DNA from: Sphingorhabdus sp. EL138
GTDB taxonomy: Bacteria > Pseudomonadota > Alphaproteobacteria > Sphingomonadales > Sphingomonadaceae
Reading direction: 5' to 3'
DNA length: 64,000 bases
Assembly: GCF_945882965.1 (NCBI RefSeq)
Contig: NZ_CAMCWY010000008.1
Span: 40,257 to 104,256, forward strand
Below are positions 16,379 through 24,942 of this stretch, piece after piece. How positions within the stretch are numbered: the stretch's first letter is position 1; each line of letters starts with the position of its first letter. The position numbers were made by a program, and so were the translations under genes. The notes under the pieces are model-generated. The model did no database searches. It was not told the DNA's origin and saw only the letters and a list, made by a program, of their open reading frames with translations.

Positions 16379-17881
16379 TTACTTAAAACCCAACGCCGCG
16401 CGCATGATCTGGAATATGGTGTTCTGTTCAATCGTCCCTTTGAACAAATGCGCCTTTGGCCCTGCGGCGCGGGCAACGACGTCGTCACCGCCATGCGTTT
16501 CGGCGAACATGCTGATCAACGATTGCTGACGATAGTTAAGCGCCTCGGTGTCCTGTTTGGACGGGTCAGGGCGCTCGGCCGCGTTCACTGCGCCGGGGCC
16601 ATTGGCATAGCCCAAGGTGGTGTAGGCCTTTCCATCCATCGCCAGGGTCGGCGTGCCAACAGGGGCAGAGACCACGCCAAGGATCGGGTTCCCGCGCTCT
16701 GGATAGCCAGCGATCGTGAACACATGGCTATGGTCCGATGTCACGACAATCAACGTATCGCGCAGGTCGACGCTGTCCATCGCGGCCTTTAACGCAGTGT
16801 TGAGCGCAACGGTGTCTTGCAAGGCGCGGCGGGCATTACCGCCATGATGGGCATGGTCAATCCGGCCCGCCTCGACCATCAGGACATAGCCCTTTTTATT
16901 CTTGGACAGCATCGCAATCGTCTTAGTCGTCATTTCGGCGAGCGATGGTTCTTTGCCGCCAGCCGCCGTGCGGTCGGCCTCAAACTGCATATGCGATGGT
17001 TCAAACAGGCCAAGCAGCTTGGTCGTTTTCTTTGGGTCAACGGCGACGAAACTGTCATGGTTCCACACATAAGCGCCCTTGGGGTTGGCGGCGGCCCAGC
17101 TTGCGGCTAGGTCCTTGCCATCGGCGCGCTTGCCCTTTGCATTGGGATATTCAGGGTCAGCCATGGTCGCCGGAATGAAGTGCTGACGCCCGCCGCCCAA
17201 CATGACCTCAAGCCCGTCACCATGCGGCCATTCGACCATCTGCCGGGCAATGTCCGTGCAGCCTGCGGCCTTGGCCGCAGCGGGCATATTGGCATCCACC
17301 TCCCAATCGCGCTGCGCCACATGGGCGTAGGTGGAGGCGGGCGTTGCGTGCGTGATCGTCGCGGTGGAAACGATGCCCGTGGCAAGGCCCCGGTCTTCTG
17401 CCATGCCGAACAAGGATTGCACCTTGTACGGCGCAGTCGCGGCGCAGTCATTCTCAATGGCTTCGGGGCCAACGCCAATCACGCCATTTTTGGTTTTGAC
17501 GCCAGCGACAATCGCGGTCGCGGTCGGCGCGCTGTCGGGCACTTGCGCGTCATGGGAGTAAGTTTTGACTAAGGCGGTGTGCGGCAAACGGTCCATTTGC
17601 GCGACATAGGATTCGCCGTCGAGGCCAAGCTGCTGCCCCTCAAAAATCCGCCCGGCGGTCAGCGTGCTCACGCCCATGCCGTCGCCGATAAAGATGATGA
17701 CATTGCGCGCCTTATTATTGTTGGGCTTATCCGCCTCCAACCGTGCAAGTTCGGCTTGCCCAGCGTTGAGATAGCCGTCGGTCGTGGCGATCGGTGGCTT
17801 GGCGGGGGCGGGCGCACTTTGCGCCAACAACGGCGCGGTGATCAGGCAGGATGCCAAAAGGGCGGATGACAGTTTACGCAT
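16379..17881 (-). CDS. phoA: Alkaline phosphatase, PhoA family
   Basis: Periplasmic phosphomonoesterase of 500 aa, starting at ATG 17881 with GAGGAG 6 bases upstream. The signal peptide is residues 1-22 (LLASCLITAPLLAQSA). Metal site IIFIGDGMG lies near residue 62, the nucleophile Ser in VPDSAPTATA near 115, VEAGRIDHAHHGGN near 350 (Zn/Mg ligands), and TSDHSH near 395. All key residues are present, so it should be active. A PhoB-type box at 17924-17941 predicts phosphate-starvation control. Confidence 0.96.
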   Translation of the reverse strand: MRKLSSALLASCLITAPLLAQSAPAPAKPPIATTDGYLNAGQAELARLEADKPNNNKARNVIIFIGDGMGVSTLTAGRIFEGQQLGLDGESYVAQMDRLPHTALVKTYSHDAQVPDSAPTATAIVAGVKTKNGVIGVGPEAIENDCAATAPYKVQSLFGMAEDRGLATGIVSTATITHATPASTYAHVAQRDWEVDANMPAAAKAAGCTDIARQMVEWPHGDGLEVMLGGGRQHFIPATMADPEYPNAKGKRADGKDLAASWAAANPKGAYVWNHDSFVAVDPKKTTKLLGLFEPSHMQFEADRTAAGGKEPSLAEMTTKTIAMLSKNKKGYVLMVEAGRIDHAHHGGNARRALQDTVALNTALKAAMDSVDLRDTLIVVTSDHSHVFTIAGYPERGNPILGVVSAPVGTPTLAMDGKAYTTLGYANGPGAVNAAERPDPSKQDTEALNYRQQSLISMFAETHGGDDVVARAAGPKAHLFKGTIEQNTIFQIMRAALGFK

Positions 17882-17923
17882 GCGATACTCCTCAAAAGGC
17901 TGTCTTATCCATCGCAGACCAAG

Positions 17924-17941
17924 ATGACCGACGCATGACAG
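17924..17941 (-). promoter_or_regulatory. Candidate Pho box (PhoB site) upstream of phoA
   Basis: Read on the minus strand this is CTGTCAT-GCGT-CGGTCAT: two 7-bp direct repeats spaced by 4 bp, differing from the E. coli Pho box half-sites at one position. It ends 42 bp before the phoA start codon. GATAAG, about 14 bp downstream, is a possible -10. Position, spacing and target gene all agree. Confidence 0.75.
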
Positions 17942-18020
17942 GGGCATGATGGGACGTGTTTACACAGGCGCGCTTGGCTTGGCGAGGGGGCGTGCGCGTG
18001 GATTTACCGCCGCGTGCCGA

Positions 18021-18218
18021 TCACCACCTGCCGCCAGCATCCTCTATGGCCTTCAGCAAAGCCTTTTTGCTTTCGGTGCGGTTTTCGCCGCTGTTGCGGG
18101 GCAGGTCGGGTTCTCGCCCATATTTGGCTTTATAGGCTTCTCGACGGCGCACGACTTCAGCCCCGAACTCTTCGAGAGTCGGGATTTTCGGTTCAGCCTT
18201 GGAGCGCTTCGATGCCAT
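18021..18218 (-). CDS. Small basic hypothetical protein
   Basis: Predicted 65-aa protein (MASKRSKAEPKIPTLEEFG... ending in EDAGGRW), rich in Lys, Arg and Glu and likely helical. An ATG at 18236 would add six residues. It overlaps by 26 bp the end of another short open frame on the same strand (stop at 18193), an arrangement seen in small two-gene operons. No family recognised. The amphipathic, charged composition and clean codon use favour a real gene, but this is not proven. Confidence 0.5.
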   Translation of the reverse strand: MASKRSKAEPKIPTLEEFGAEVVRRREAYKAKYGREPDLPRNSGENRTESKKALLKAIEDAGGRW

Positions 18219-18321
18219 ATTCGCCTGCGGTTTCATATCTGATACGATTATCCATATAGTCCAAATCGGCCTGATTATGAACGATAAACAGCCGCTGCGC
18301 CTGTTCGCGTTGATCCTTCCC
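18193..18321 (-). pseudogene. Possible remnant ORF overlapping the small basic gene
   Basis: This open frame ends at 18193 and encodes a protein-like stretch (RLFIVHNQADLDYMDNRI, then RYETAGEYGIEALQG). Upstream of about 18321 it runs into a CCCTCTCCC/GGGAGAGG repeat element, and no credible start is seen. It may be the 3' end of a gene cut by repeat insertion. Function unknown. Confidence 0.35.
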
Positions 18322-18470
18322 CTCTCCCCTTGCGGGAGAGGTGGCCCGAAGGGTCGGAGAGGGGGCCGGGCCGCGTTGGTGGCGCTCCGTCTGGATTCTG
18401 TGCGCGGAATATCGGCACGCAAACGCGCACCGCACCCCCTCCCTAACCCTCCCCCGTCAAGGGGGAGGGG
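18321..18470. repeat. GC-rich inverted repeats (CCTCTCCC family)
   Basis: Two hairpins flank a ~100-bp core: CCTCTCCC-CTTGC-GGGAGAGG at 18321-18341 and CCCTCCCCC-GTCAA-GGGGGAGGG at 18447-18469. Related hairpins lie at 19297-19348 and 61860-61880. Confidence 0.75.
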
Positions 18471-18562
18471 ACTGCGCGTCGCCGCCAGCGATGAGAATAA
18501 CGCGATAGGCGGGCATAAGGAGGGTTTGCCGGATTGGACGTGGGTTGGGAAGGGTTTTTGGT

Positions 18563-18610
18563 TCACGCAGAGGCGCAGAGGCGCGGAGGCCAGCCGCAGA
18601 GGCGCGGGGA
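18563..18610. repeat. CACGCAGAGGCGCAGAGG repeat block
   Basis: Iterated GCAGAGGCGC units: TTCACGCAGAGGCGCAGAGG followed by GCGCGGAGG and another CGCAGAGGCGCGG. A related copy with a perfect hairpin lies downstream of argG at 28657-28701. Confidence 0.65.
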
Positions 18611-18902
18611 GTTTCGGCGCGGCTTCCCCGTTGCAGGCCCCTCCCTCAGCCGTTCCGGCTGCCACCTCCCCATCGCAAGTCGATAGGGAGGATTTGGCTT
18701 ACTTCGCCTCTACCGACCCCGGTTTCCCCGTTGGAATTCCGGTGACAACTGCGACAACCCCGAAACAGGTTTCGCTTGCAATGTAGGATTTGTTTTGAGA
18801 TTCTGTGCTCCACGCCCGCAATATTTGCGGGACCGGCTCTTTGAATGTGTTGAACCCCAGCCCGGCTTTCGGACCCGGCAAACCAACGTCGCAAAGTCGA
18901 GA

Positions 18903-18948
18903 TAAGTTTACAGAAACACCGCGTTTTGCATATATGTTTGTAAACTTA
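18903..18948. repeat. 46-bp palindromic element, copy A
   Basis: Perfect 9-bp terminal inverted repeats TAAGTTTAC / GTAAACTTA enclose 28 bp. The reverse complement of 57247-57292 matches it at 39 of 46 positions by direct reading, with the last 22 bp identical. It lies in intergenic sequence; function unknown. Confidence 0.8.
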
Positions 18949-19002
18949 GAACCCCGATGACATCTGCGTCATCCCCGAAATAGCGGCAGCTTTTTGGTCT
19001 TC

Positions 19003-19122
19003 GTCATGCTGAACTTGGTTGTGCGATGCACGCCTTCGGCTCCGGCATCTTACTTTCTGCAGACGGACGGAATTAAGATCCTGGAACGTCAGTCACCGCA
19101 GGTGAAACAAGTTCAGGATGAC
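19003..19122. repeat. Degenerate CTGAACTTG paired inverted repeat
   Basis: The left arm GTCATGCTGAACTTGGTT and right arm TGAAACAAGTTCAGGATGAC face each other about 80 bp apart, as in the elements at 7219, 23404 and 61673, with a diverged core. Confidence 0.65.
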
Positions 19123-19296
19123 GGTGGGTGTTTTGGTAGACGGGTCGGGCCAACCTCTTCTTCTTGTCTTCGCGTCTTTGTGCGAGATATATTAGCGCAG
19201 GGTTCCCGCTCGAACGGACTTGGCGTTGTGCGTGACCGATAGGGCACAGCCCCTCACCTAGCTTCGACTAACGAGCGAGCTCGTAAGTCTGCGCAA

Positions 19297-19348
19297 CCCT
19301 CTCCCGCAAGGGGAGAGGGGCCCACCCTTCCCGCCTGCGGGAGGGGAA
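19297..19348. repeat. CCCTCTCCC hairpins next to uvrA 3' end
   Basis: CCCTCTCCC-GCAA-GGGGAGAGGG followed by CCTTCCCGC-CT-GCGGGAGGGG lies immediately downstream of the uvrA stop codon. It could act as a terminator-like 3' structure. Confidence 0.65.
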
Positions 19349-19350
19349 GC

Positions 19351-22335
19351 TCAGCTTGCCTTCGCCAACATGGGAGCGAGATAATGCCCGGTGTATGATC
19401 TCGGCTCCTTGGCGACCTGTTCCGGTGTGCCTTGGGCTACAATTTCGCCGCCCTTGACGCCGCCTTCGGGACCCAGGTCGATCACCCAATCGGCGGTTTT
19501 GATGACGTCGAGATTATGTTCGATGACCACGACGCTGTTGCCCTGTTCGACCAGACGGTGGAGCACTTCAAGGAGTTTGCGGACATCCTCGAAATGCAGG
19601 CCAGTGGTCGGCTCGTCGAGGATGTACAGCGTCTGGCCAGTGGACCGGCGGCTGAGTTCCTTGGCGAGTTTGACGCGTTGCGCTTCGCCGCCCGATAGCG
19701 TCGTTGCCTGCTGCCCGACCTTGACATAGCCCAAGCCAACCTCCCCCAGCATAGCCATTTTGTCGCGGATCGGGGGGACGGCCTTGAACACCTCCACCGC
19801 GTCCTCCACCGTCATGTCGAGCACGTCGGCGATGCTCATGCCCTTCCATTTGACCTCCAACGTTTCGCGGTTGTAGCGTTTGCCGTTACATTCCTCGCAC
19901 GTCACATAGACGTCGGGCAGGAAGTGCATCTCGATTTTGATCAGGCCATCGCCGCTGCATGTTTCGCAGCGTCCGCCCTTGACGTTGAATGAAAACCGGC
20001 CCGGTTTATACCCGCGTGCGGCGCTTTCGGGCAATTGCGCGAACCAGTCGCGGATGTTGGTGAACGCGCCGGTGTAGGTTGCTGGGTTTGACCTTGGCGT
20101 GCGGCCAATGGGGGATTGGTCGATGTCGATCACCTTGTCGCAATGTTCAAGGCCAGTGACCTTGTCATGCGCGCCGGCAATGACGCGCGCGCCATTTAAG
20201 GACCGTGCCGCCGAGGCGTAGAGCGTGTCGATGGTGAAGCTCGATTTGCCGGAGCCCGATACACCGGTGATGCAGGTGAACGTGCCCAAAGGAATGCTCG
20301 CGGTGACGTTCTTTAGGTTGTTGGCGCGGGCGTTGTGGACGGTGAGCTTCTTCTTATTGCCCTTGCGCCGGGTCTTGGGCACTGCAATTTCGCGGGTGCC
20401 GTTGAGGTATGCGGCGGTCAGGCTGTCTTTAGATTTCAGGATTTGCTTCAATGTCCCTTCGGCCATGACCGTGCCGCCATGGACGCCAGCGCCGGGGCCC
20501 AAGTCCACCACCCAGTCGGCGGTGCGGATCGCGTCCTCGTCATGTTCGACCACAATGACGGTGTTGCCCAAATCGCGCAAGCGGCGCAGCGTGGCGAGCA
20601 ATCGGTCATTGTCTTTCTGGTGCAAGCCGATGCTGGGTTCATCAAGCACATAGAGCACGCCCGACAGGCCGGAGCCGATTTGGCTGGCGAGGCGGATGCG
20701 CTGGCTCTCCCCGCCGGACAAGGTTCCGCTGGTCCGGTCAAGGTTGAGATAATCGAGCCCGACATTGTTGAGGAAGCCCAACCGTTCGTTGATTTCCTTG
20801 AGGATCGCCTTGGCAATCTGCTGCTGCTGATTGGTTAGTGTCTGGTCAACGCTGCCGAACCAGACCAAAGCGTCGCCGACGCTCATTTTGGTGGGCGTGG
20901 CAATATCGACGCCTGCAATCTTGACGCTAAGCGCTTCGGGCTTAAGGCGCGCGCCGTGGCAGGTCTCGCAGGGCTGCGATGTTTGGTACTTCGACAATTC
21001 CTCACGCATCCACGCGCTGTCGGTTTGCAGCAAGCGGCGGTTGAGGTTGCCAATGACGCCCTCAAACGCCTTGTTGACGGTATATTCCTTGCGCCCATCC
21101 TTGAACGTCAGCGCGACCGCCATGCCGCCCGTGCCTTGGAGGATGATAAGCTTTTGTTCCGGAGCCAAATCTTCCCAAGTGGACTCAAGGCTGAACCCAT
21201 AGGCCTTCGCAAGGCTCGACAGTACTTGCATATAATAAGGGCTTGGCGGGTTCGACTTCGCCCAAGGCACAATCGCGCCCTTTTTTAAGGACAGATGTTC
21301 GTTGGGGACCACCAGTTGCGGGTCAAATTCCTGCCGCTCGCCAAGGCCGTCACAATCGGGGCACGCGCCTTGCGGGGCGTTGAAGGAGAATAGACGCGGC
21401 GCAATTTCGGCAATGGTAAAGCCGGAAACGGGGCAAGCGAATTTTTCCGAGAACACAATGCGGTTGGCGGGCAGGCCAGTGCCCTTCATCTTGGTTTTGG
21501 GACAACTGCCATCTCCTTCAACCGTAAGCCCTGAGCCTGTCGAAGGGCGGCTCTCGGCTGTGGGTCGTCCTTCGACAGGCTCAGGACAATGGTTTTGTAA
21601 TTCCGCCACCGTGGTATCTGCGAGGTCCACAAACGCTAAGCCATCGGCAAGATTCAGCGCGGCTTCAAAGCTTTCGGCTAGCCTTTGCTGGATGCCGTCT
21701 TTGACGACAATGCGGTCAACGACAACTTCAATGTCATGCTTGTACTTTTTGTCGAGCGCGGGCGCTTCTTCAATCACGAAGAGTTCGCCGTCGATGCGCA
21801 CACGGGTGTAACCCGAACGCTGCCATTCGTCGAGTTCCTTGCGATATTCGCCTTTGCGGCCTTGCACCACTGGCGCGAGCAGGAAGGCGCGGGTGCCTTC
21901 GGGCAAAGCCATTACGCGGTCGACCATCTGGCTGACGGTCTGTGAGGTAATCGGCAGTCCAGTCGCGGGCGAATAAGGCACGCCAACGCGCGCCCATAAC
22001 AGGCGCATATAATCGTAAATCTCGGTCACGGTCGCCACCGTCGAGCGCGGGTTGCGGCTGGTCGTTTTCTGCTCAATGGAGATTGCAGGGGAAAGCCCCT
22101 CAATATGCTCGACATCCGGCTTCTGCATCATCTCCAAAAACTGGCGTGCATAAGCGGAGAGCGATTCGACGTAGCGGCGCTGCCCCTCGGCATAAATGGT
22201 GTCGAACGCGAGGCTGGACTTGCCTGAACCGGATAGGCCAGTGATAACGATGAGCTTATCGCGCGGCAGGTCGATGTCGATGCCCTTGAGATTATGCTCG
22301 CGCGCACCGCGCACCTTGATGTGGGTGAGTGACAT
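19351..22335 (-). CDS. uvrA: Excinuclease ABC subunit A
   Basis: DNA-damage recognition ATPase of nucleotide excision repair, 994 aa (the E. coli protein is 940). Two ABC ATPase modules are visible: Walker [10 protein letters not shown] near residue 33 and GVSGSGKSS in the second half, with signature [12 protein letters not shown] and [12 protein letters not shown]. The C-terminal zinc finger has CETCSGDG and CEECNGKR. The first zinc module reads CPVSG rather than CPVC, with CPDCDG following. Around residues 250-270 an insert is encoded by an inverted-repeat element, accounting for part of the extra length. A LexA-type box lies just upstream (22346-22360). Confidence 0.97.
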   Translation of the reverse strand: MSLTHIKVRGAREHNLKGIDIDLPRDKLIVITGLSGSGKSSLAFDTIYAEGQRRYVESLSAYARQFLEMMQKPDVEHIEGLSPAISIEQKTTSRNPRSTVATVTEIYDYMRLLWARVGVPYSPATGLPITSQTVSQMVDRVMALPEGTRAFLLAPVVQGRKGEYRKELDEWQRSGYTRVRIDGELFVIEEAPALDKKYKHDIEVVVDRIVVKDGIQQRLAESFEAALNLADGLAFVDLADTTVAELQNHCPEPVEGRPTAESRPSTGSGLTVEGDGSCPKTKMKGTGLPANRIVFSEKFACPVSGFTIAEIAPRLFSFNAPQGACPDCDGLGERQEFDPQLVVPNEHLSLKKGAIVPWAKSNPPSPYYMQVLSSLAKAYGFSLESTWEDLAPEQKLIILQGTGGMAVALTFKDGRKEYTVNKAFEGVIGNLNRRLLQTDSAWMREELSKYQTSQPCETCHGARLKPEALSVKIAGVDIATPTKMSVGDALVWFGSVDQTLTNQQQQIAKAILKEINERLGFLNNVGLDYLNLDRTSGTLSGGESQRIRLASQIGSGLSGVLYVLDEPSIGLHQKDNDRLLATLRRLRDLGNTVIVVEHDEDAIRTADWVVDLGPGAGVHGGTVMAEGTLKQILKSKDSLTAAYLNGTREIAVPKTRRKGNKKKLTVHNARANNLKNVTASIPLGTFTCITGVSGSGKSSFTIDTLYASAARSLNGARVIAGAHDKVTGLEHCDKVIDIDQSPIGRTPRSNPATYTGAFTNIRDWFAQLPESAARGYKPGRFSFNVKGGRCETCSGDGLIKIEMHFLPDVYVTCEECNGKRYNRETLEVKWKGMSIADVLDMTVEDAVEVFKAVPPIRDKMAMLGEVGLGYVKVGQQATTLSGGEAQRVKLAKELSRRSTGQTLYILDEPTTGLHFEDVRKLLEVLHRLVEQGNSVVVIEHNLDVIKTADWVIDLGPEGGVKGGEIVAQGTPEQVAKEPRSYTGHYLAPMLAKAS
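21530..21585. repeat. CCTGAGCCTGTCGAAGG inverted repeat inside uvrA
   Basis: A perfect 17-bp inverted repeat (CCTGAGCCTGTCGAAGG ... CCTTCGACAGGCTCAGG) spans 56 bp within the uvrA frame. On the coding strand it gives CPEPVEGRP ... RPSTGSG. Such repeats are usually intergenic in sphingomonads; here it is read through without a frame break. Confidence 0.9.
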
Positions 22336-22345
22336 AGTATAGCTT

Positions 22346-22360
22346 GTTCCAGATTTGTTC
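22346..22360 (-). promoter_or_regulatory. SOS (LexA) box upstream of uvrA
   Basis: GTTC-CAGATTT-GTTC, an exact match to the alphaproteobacterial LexA operator GTTC-N7-GTTC, lies 11 bp before the uvrA start codon. The closeness suggests that LexA blocks initiation at or near the promoter. The divergent Nudix gene starts about 190 bp away and could share it. Confidence 0.85.
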
Positions 22361-22548
22361 TAAAAGCGCAAGCGAGCGCGTTGTTGTAGAAGTGGGCTAA
22401 AATTCATCGAATTTCAAGCTAGGCTTTTGCCGTATCCTAGTTCCCTTCGCATTTGCGACGTGTCGGTGCATCATCAGCCGCGATGCCGTCACGACGATAG
22501 ATTGATTTTCCGCTTCTAACATGTTCGAAAGCATGCTTGAGTAAACTC

Positions 22549-23355
22549 ATGGAAACTGAACTGCGCAACCACCCGATCAGCGGCGAACCGCTTCCCGTCG
22601 CGACGCCTGCTGCCACGATGGTTATTTTTCGGCAGAACCCTGATGGCGGCGCGCCGTTATTGTTGATGGTCGAGCGAGTCAAGGCAATGGCCTTTGCCGG
22701 CGGCGCTGCGGTCTTCCCCGGTGGCAAAGTTGACCCTGCCGATTTTGATTATGCGCAGATGTTGGGTTCGCCTTTGCCGATAGATGAGGCCGCCGCCCGG
22801 CTTGCGGCGATCCGCGAAACTATTGAGGAGGCCGGGCTTGCATTGGGGCTGTCTGGCGTTTCGGATGCCGCTAATTGCGTTGCGGCGCGTGCAGCGTTGC
22901 ATGATGGCGAAAGCCTGCAGGCCGTTTGCAACCGTTTTGGTTGGGAGCCTGATTTTGATCAGCTTGTTTTATGGTCACGCTGGCGGCCGCCCGCTTTTGA
23001 AAATGCCAGCCGCGTTTTTGACACGCGTTTTTATCTAGTGTATGCGGGCGACACCACGCCACGTGCGACCGTTGACCAGACCGAGAACCGGATGCTGTTT
23101 TGGGCAACGGCTGCTGAGGTTTTGGAAAAAGCAGACCAAGGCCAGGTGAAAATCATCTTCCCCACGCGGCGCAATCTGGAACGGCTGGCTATGTTCGGTG
23201 ACTTTGACGCTGCCGCTGCGCATGCGGCGGAACATCCTGTGTCGACAGTGCTGACGTATATCGACAAGCGCGCGGACGGAAGCTGGCTATGCATTCCCGA
23301 CGGCCATGGGTATCCAGTGATTGAGGAACCGCTCGGCAGCGCCATGCGCGGGTGA
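22549..23355 (+). CDS. NUDIX hydrolase
   Basis: Nudix-fold pyrophosphohydrolase of about 268 aa. The Nudix box is split by an insertion typical of the larger NUDT7/8/19-like group: GGAAVFPGGKVDPADFD at ~43-59, then RETIEEAGLALGL at ~89-101, keeping the REx2EE metal ligands. The substrate might be a CoA derivative or nucleotide; it cannot be told from the sequence. ATG at 22549 is chosen; a TTG at 22537 would add four residues. Divergent from uvrA. Confidence 0.9.
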   Translation: METELRNHPISGEPLPVATPAATMVIFRQNPDGGAPLLLMVERVKAMAFAGGAAVFPGGKVDPADFDYAQMLGSPLPIDEAAARLAAIRETIEEAGLALGLSGVSDAANCVAARAALHDGESLQAVCNRFGWEPDFDQLVLWSRWRPPAFENASRVFDTRFYLVYAGDTTPRATVDQTENRMLFWATAAEVLEKADQGQVKIIFPTRRNLERLAMFGDFDAAAAHAAEHPVSTVLTYIDKRADGSWLCIPDGHGYPVIEEPLGSAMRG

Positions 23356-23403
23356 TTAAGCGTCGCTGAGAGGCATTTCTGGCAAAAGCTTGTGACCTTC
23401 ACC

Positions 23404-23490
23404 GTCACCCTGAACTTGGTTCAGGGTGCATCTATCCTCTCAGGCACCGGGCGTGATGCATGATAGACCCTGAAACAAGTTCAGGGTGAC
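23404..23490. repeat. Paired inverted-repeat element (CCCTGAAC family), copy 2
   Basis: GTCACCCTGAACTTGGTTCAGGGT faces ACCCTGAAACAAGTTCAGGGTGAC across about 40 bp. It lies between the convergent Nudix and ferredoxin genes, with the same layout as 7219-7306. Confidence 0.85.
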
Positions 23491-23510
23491 GCAGTCGGGA
23501 GTATATAAAT

Positions 23511-23828
23511 TCAATCCTCAGCCGCGATTGTCACGATCAAGCCATCGAGCGCATCGCTGACGGGGATCTGGCATGACAGGCGCGAGGTTTCGTTGCGGTG
23601 ATCGGTGCTGTCGAGCAGATCGTCTTCGTCCGCACTCATTTTTGGCAAGCGGTCGGCAAAGGCAGAGTCGATATGCACATGGCACGTCGCACAGGAGCAG
23701 CAGCCCCCGCACAAAGCAAGTAATTCGTCAAAACCATTGTCGCGGATCACTTCCATTAGCGACAGACCGTTTTCGGCTTCGACTTCGCGACCTTCGCCGT
23801 TACGTGAAATTACCGTGACTTTGGCCAT
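23511..23828 (-). CDS. 2Fe-2S ferredoxin, adrenodoxin type
   Basis: Soluble electron carrier of 105 aa. Cluster ligands are in [14 protein letters not shown] (first three Cys in the C-x5-C-x2-C spacing) and the fourth Cys in [14 protein letters not shown]. These match the adrenodoxin/putidaredoxin/FdxB group that feeds P450s, Rieske oxygenases or Fe-S assembly. One Cys within CGGCC is extra. No redox partner gene is adjacent; divergent trxB is a different system. Confidence 0.94.
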   Translation of the reverse strand: MAKVTVISRNGEGREVEAENGLSLMEVIRDNGFDELLALCGGCCSCATCHVHIDSAFADRLPKMSADEDDLLDSTDHRNETSRLSCQIPVSDALDGLIVTIAAED

Positions 23829-23910
23829 GAACTGCTCCTTGTATTCTGAATGTTGACGGACTGATAGGTTGCACCTGCGGACATGTGAAGCCCTAATTTA
23901 ATGGGGATAA

Positions 23911-24936
<1,026 letters not shown>

Positions 24937-24942
24937 GCCATG

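Larger units (their letters stand above)
18219..19350. other. Gene-poor, repeat-rich intergenic region
   Basis: About 1.1 kb between the small ORF pair and uvrA. Apart from the remnant frame at its left end I see no supported gene. It holds several repeat families: CCTCTCCC/GGGAGAGG hairpins (18321-18470 and 19297-19348), a CACGCAGAGGCGCAGAGG block (18563-18610), a 46-bp palindromic element (18903-18948) and a degenerate CTGAACTTG pair (19003-19122). Long open frames here have repeat-driven composition and no family features. Confidence 0.7.

Noticed and set aside
15970..16494. Longer 174-aa version of the small lipoprotein
   Set aside because: The extra N-terminus overlaps phoA and precedes a proper lipoprotein signal peptide starting at 16290.
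18199..18786. 195-codon plus-strand frame in the repeat-rich gap
   Set aside because: Most of it is translated repeat elements (SPCGRGGPKGRRGG, LPNPPPSRGRG) with no conserved domain.
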